Of a stretch of DNA of 37,090 nucleotides, positions 34,481-37,090 are shown one piece after another. The stretch is from an uncultured Pelagibacteraceae bacterium (GTDB taxonomy: Bacteria > Pseudomonadota > Alphaproteobacteria > Pelagibacterales > Pelagibacteraceae). The translations under genes were made by a program, and so were the position numbers. A model generated the notes under the pieces. It ran no database searches and was not told the origin of the DNA. It was given only the letters and a program-made list of their open reading frames with translations. Position 1 is the first letter of the stretch. Each line of letters opens with the position of its first letter. The stretch spans positions 1-37,090 of the forward strand of contig CACKZF010000008.1 in the NCBI GenBank assembly GCA_902604565.1, read 5' to 3'.

Positions 34481-36373
34481 TTAATGAACAATCTTTGGTT
34501 TTAGTCCCATTGAACCTAAAGCAGAACTTTGATCATCTTCCTCTACTTTTAAATCTTCTTTATTTTTTGGATATAAATTTTTATTCACTATGTCTTCAAT
34601 TTCTTGACCAGTCAATGTTTCATAAGTAAGTAAAGCTTTAGCTAATTTGTGCAAGTCATCAATTTTATCTGTCAAAACTTTTTTAGCTCTATCATAACCT
34701 TGATCAACAAATTTTCTTATTTCGGTATCAACTTTTCTTGCAGTTTCTTCAGACATATTTTGTTGTCTTGCAACTGATCTTCCAAGGAAAACTTCTTCCT
34801 CATTTTCACCATAAGCAACTGGACCAAGCTCTTTACTTAATCCTGCTCTCATTACCATTGCTCTTGCTCTTTTTGTCGCTTGTTCTATGTCACTTGCAGC
34901 ACCAGTGGTCACTTTATCTTCTCCAAAAATAATTTCTTCTGCAACTCGTCCTCCCATTGCTATAGCCATTTGAGCATGTAGCTGTTCTCTTGTTTGAGAT
35001 ACCTCATCTCTTTCAGGAAGTTGCATTACCATCCCTAATGCTCTTCCTCTTGGAATAATTGTTGCCTTATGAATAGGGTATGCTGCTTTTTCATTAATAG
35101 TAACAATAGCATGACCAGCTTCATGATAAGCAGTAAGTTTTTTCTCTTCTTCGCTCATTACCATTGATCTTCTCTCGGAGCCCATCATTACTTTATCTTT
35201 TGCTTCTTCAAATTCCATATAGGTAACTATTCTTTTGTTTTTTCTTGCTGCTAATAATGCAGCTTCGTTTACTAAGTTCGCCAGATCAGCACCGGAAAAT
35301 CCAGGAGTTCCTCTTGCAATAGTTCTTAAATTGACATCTGGTGCCATTGATATTTTCTTAGCATGCACTTTCAATATTTTTTCTCTTCCAAGTAAGTCAG
35401 GATTAGAAACAACTACCTGTCTGTCAAATCTACCTGGTCTTAATAAAGCAGGATCAAGCACATCAGGTCTGTTAGTTGCCGCAATTATTATTACACCTTC
35501 ATTTGTATCGAAACCGTCCATCTCTACAAGTAATTGATTTAGTGTTTGCTCTCTTTCATCGTTACCACCACCTAAACCTGCGCCTCTACTTCTTCCAACT
35601 GCATCAATCTCATCGATGAATATTATGCATGGTGAATGTTTTTTACCTTGCTCAAACATATCTCGAACCCTTGAAGCTCCAACTCCAACAAACATTTCTA
35701 CAAAGTCTGAACCTGAAATGGTAAAAAATGGTACTCCTGCTTCACCAGCTATAGCTCTTGCTAATAAAGTTTTACCAGTTCCCGGAGGTCCAACTAACAG
35801 ACATCCACGAGGTATTTTTCCACCTAGTCTACTGAATTTTTTAGGGTCTTTTAGAAATTCTACTACTTCCTCAACTTCTTCTTTAGCTTCTTCAACCCCG
35901 GCCACATCGTTAAAGGTAACCTTACCTTTTAATTCATTCATCATTTTGGCTTTTGATTTTCCAAAACCCATCGCTCCGCCTTTGCCACCTTGCATCTGTC
36001 TCATAAAGAATATCCATACAGCAATTAAAAGTAGCATTGGAAACCATGATAAAAGTACACCAAATAATGAAGGCATTTTTTCTTCTAATGGACTTGCTGA
36101 TATACTAACTCCTTTGTCACTCAATTTTTGAATTAGATTTGGGTCATCAGGAGCATAAGTATTAAACATTTCTCCATTAGACATTACGCCTTTTATATTT
36201 TTCCCTTGAATTTCTACTTGAACAACTCTTCCATTATCCACTTGTGTTAAAAATTCTGAAAATATAATGTTATTTTTTTGATTAACTGATCCTTGTGGAC
36301 TCTTGAACATATTGTATAGACCTATAGTCAAGATTACTATTACTGCCCACATAGCTAAATTTCTAAAATTCAT
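34481..36373 (-). CDS. ftsH: ATP-dependent zinc metalloprotease FtsH
   Basis: Membrane-anchored AAA+ protease for quality control and regulated proteolysis. The 630-residue protein has two membrane helices (about residues 6-22 and 103-123) flanking a small periplasmic domain. The AAA domain contains Walker A GPPGTGKT (195-202), Walker [12 protein letters not shown] (250-260) and the second region of homology [20 protein letters not shown], and the zinc site HEAGH is at 417-421. The C-terminal tail is short and acidic. HflKC, encoded at 6310-8270, would enclose it. The order tilS-ftsH-folP-glmM is conserved in proteobacteria. Confidence 0.98.
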   Translation of the reverse strand: MNFRNLAMWAVIVILTIGLYNMFKSPQGSVNQKNNIIFSEFLTQVDNGRVVQVEIQGKNIKGVMSNGEMFNTYAPDDPNLIQKLSDKGVSISASPLEEKMPSLFGVLLSWFPMLLLIAVWIFFMRQMQGGKGGAMGFGKSKAKMMNELKGKVTFNDVAGVEEAKEEVEEVVEFLKDPKKFSRLGGKIPRGCLLVGPPGTGKTLLARAIAGEAGVPFFTISGSDFVEMFVGVGASRVRDMFEQGKKHSPCIIFIDEIDAVGRSRGAGLGGGNDEREQTLNQLLVEMDGFDTNEGVIIIAATNRPDVLDPALLRPGRFDRQVVVSNPDLLGREKILKVHAKKISMAPDVNLRTIARGTPGFSGADLANLVNEAALLAARKNKRIVTYMEFEEAKDKVMMGSERRSMVMSEEEKKLTAYHEAGHAIVTINEKAAYPIHKATIIPRGRALGMVMQLPERDEVSQTREQLHAQMAIAMGGRVAEEIIFGEDKVTTGAASDIEQATKRARAMVMRAGLSKELGPVAYGENEEEVFLGRSVARQQNMSEETARKVDTEIRKFVDQGYDRAKKVLTDKIDDLHKLAKALLTYETLTGQEIEDIVNKNLYPKNKEDLKVEEDDQSSALGSMGLKPKIVH

Positions 36374-36380
36374 AGCTATA

Positions 36381-36408
36381 AATTAAGAATTATTATCAAA
36401 TTAACAAG
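36381..36408 (-). promoter_or_regulatory. Candidate heat-shock (sigma32) promoter of ftsH
   Basis: In the 62-nt gap between tilS and ftsH the minus strand reads CTTG (36405-36408), a 17-nt spacer, then CTTAATT (36381-36387), close to the alphaproteobacterial sigma32 pattern CTTG-N17/18-CYTATNT. TTGACA (36409-36414) lies just upstream but has no matching -10 box at normal spacing. The start would fall at the ftsH ATG. Inference only. Confidence 0.3.
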
Positions 36409-36435
36409 TGTCAATTTGTGCCAATTTGGAACATT

Positions 36436-37090
36436 CTATCTATTTTCTGAAGAAATAATGACTGAATTCTCAAGTTTTTGAATTATACATCCTGAAAGTG
36501 TTTTTTTTGAGTAATTATTATTAGATCTTAAAAATTTAAGTAAGTTATCAACTTTTGCACCCCTAGCAAAAGTTTCTTTTTTTCCTATTTTTTGTATCAG
36601 TTCTGAAAATGATCTAAAGACAATTTCATCTGGTTGTTTAAGAAAATCGTCTTTTAAAATAATTGAATTAGTTAATTTTAAGTAATTAGAGTTATCATTA
36701 ATATTTTTCTGAACATAATAATCTATAGCAATATTGCTTTTGCTTAGATTGTTCAAAGATAATTTGAATTTGTTTAATGTTAATCCATCTTTCTCTAAGT
36801 TTGAAATTAATTTTCTTACTCTTGCTCTTAAAAATTTGTGATCTAAATTAGAAGGATCATTAACATTATAATCAAAGGTATTATTTGAAATATAAACCAA
36901 ATCCTTTTTAGGTATATCAATTAAAGGTCTCAAAATATAAATTTTATCATCAAAGTTTACTTTGGATTTAATCTTACTAAATGAAATCAAACCTTTTAAA
37001 CCTGAGCCTCTTAATAATCTAATAAAAAAGTTTTCAATCAAATCATCTGCGTGATGTGCTGTTAAAATCATATCAATTTTTTTAATTAAA
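36436..37090 (-). CDS. tilS: tRNA(Ile)-lysidine synthase, C-terminal part (cut by window edge)
   Basis: Converts C34 of tRNA-Ile(CAU) to lysidine. The frame is open to the window edge, so the N-terminal PP-loop (SGGxDS) lies outside; an internal ATG at 37071 is not the start. About 217 codons remain. Near the cut end MILTAHHADDLIENFFIRLLRGSGLKGL matches the TilS HxxDD..E segment, followed by LRPLIDIPKKDL and the DPSNLDHKFLRARVR motif near residue 85. The C-terminal region is divergent and lysine/asparagine-rich. It is upstream of ftsH by 62 nt, the conserved order. Confidence 0.93.
   Translation of the reverse strand, partial: LIKKIDMILTAHHADDLIENFFIRLLRGSGLKGLISFSKIKSKVNFDDKIYILRPLIDIPKKDLVYISNNTFDYNVNDPSNLDHKFLRARVRKLISNLEKDGLTLNKFKLSLNNLSKSNIAIDYYVQKNINDNSNYLKLTNSIILKDDFLKQPDEIVFRSFSELIQKIGKKETFARGAKVDNLLKFLRSNNNYSKKTLSGCIIQKLENSVIISSENR

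Noticed and set aside
35616-36131. 171-codon open frame on the plus strand inside ftsH
   Set aside because: Antisense to the conserved AAA domain of FtsH; the open frame follows from the codon constraints of the real gene.

Overview
The window looks like a stretch of core chromosome from a SAR11-clade alphaproteobacterium (Candidatus Pelagibacter or a close relative). Four things point there. Base composition is very AT-rich, roughly 70 percent by eye, and lysine and asparagine are heavily used. Coding density is extreme: most neighbours overlap by 1-20 nt or are a few bases apart, and the only gap above 300 nt is filled by an RNA gene. The tmRNA gene has the circularly permuted two-piece layout typical of alphaproteobacteria. 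The gene content and order (hflKC-degP, tilS-ftsH-folP-glmM, xseB-ispA-dxs, thyX) is alphaproteobacterial. The organism is inferred; no marker such as 16S rRNA is present. No insertion sequence, prophage, CRISPR array or toxin-antitoxin pair was seen.

Layout. 1-3747 (minus): branched-chain amino acid synthesis, with ilvI-ilvH-ilvC as a tight operon and the 5' part of leuA downstream behind its own possible promoter. 3800-8270 (minus): a membrane and protein quality-control operon hflK-hflC-DUF2065-degP-miaA. 8324-10076: an Mrp-type P-loop ATPase (plus) that ends 20 nt inside the end of convergent thyX (minus). 10087-10377 (plus): permuted ssrA with promoter, acceptor piece, short spacer and coding piece carrying the tag ANESYALAA. 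10432-11217: a SAM-methyltransferase-like gene, the most accessory-looking gene here, between ssrA and tRNA-Leu(GAG). 11416-13247 (plus): nadA-nadC. 13244-19640 (minus): sppA-like peptidase, glyQ, glyS, ppdK. 19751-25513: isoprenoid and cofactor genes (ispB, pdxH, aroC, dxs, ispA, xseB) on alternating strands. 25534-27978 (plus): a Sua5-type gene followed by an ABC-2 exporter pair. Then tRNA-Arg(UCG) (minus), an RluD-type pseudouridine synthase and rpoH (plus). 29988-37090 (minus): tilS (cut by the window edge), ftsH, folP, glmM, thiD, purA.

How the genes work together. The set covers amino acid synthesis (Ile/Val/Leu, chorismate), NAD (quinolinate to NaMN), PLP, thiamin pyrimidine phosphorylation, dTMP and folate, isoprenoids from DXP to long-chain prenyl diphosphates, tRNA modification (miaA, tilS, Sua5), Gly-tRNA charging, and a proteostasis layer (ftsH, hflKC, degP, tmRNA) together with its likely regulator rpoH. 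The most notable items are the two-piece tmRNA, an Mrp protein without the C-x-x-C iron-sulfur motif, the methyltransferase beside ssrA, four convergent gene pairs that share a 4-nt TTAA/TTAG double stop, several candidate promoters that leave almost no 5' leader, and 10-11 nt A tracts inside genes. I did not find a clearly new multigene system.
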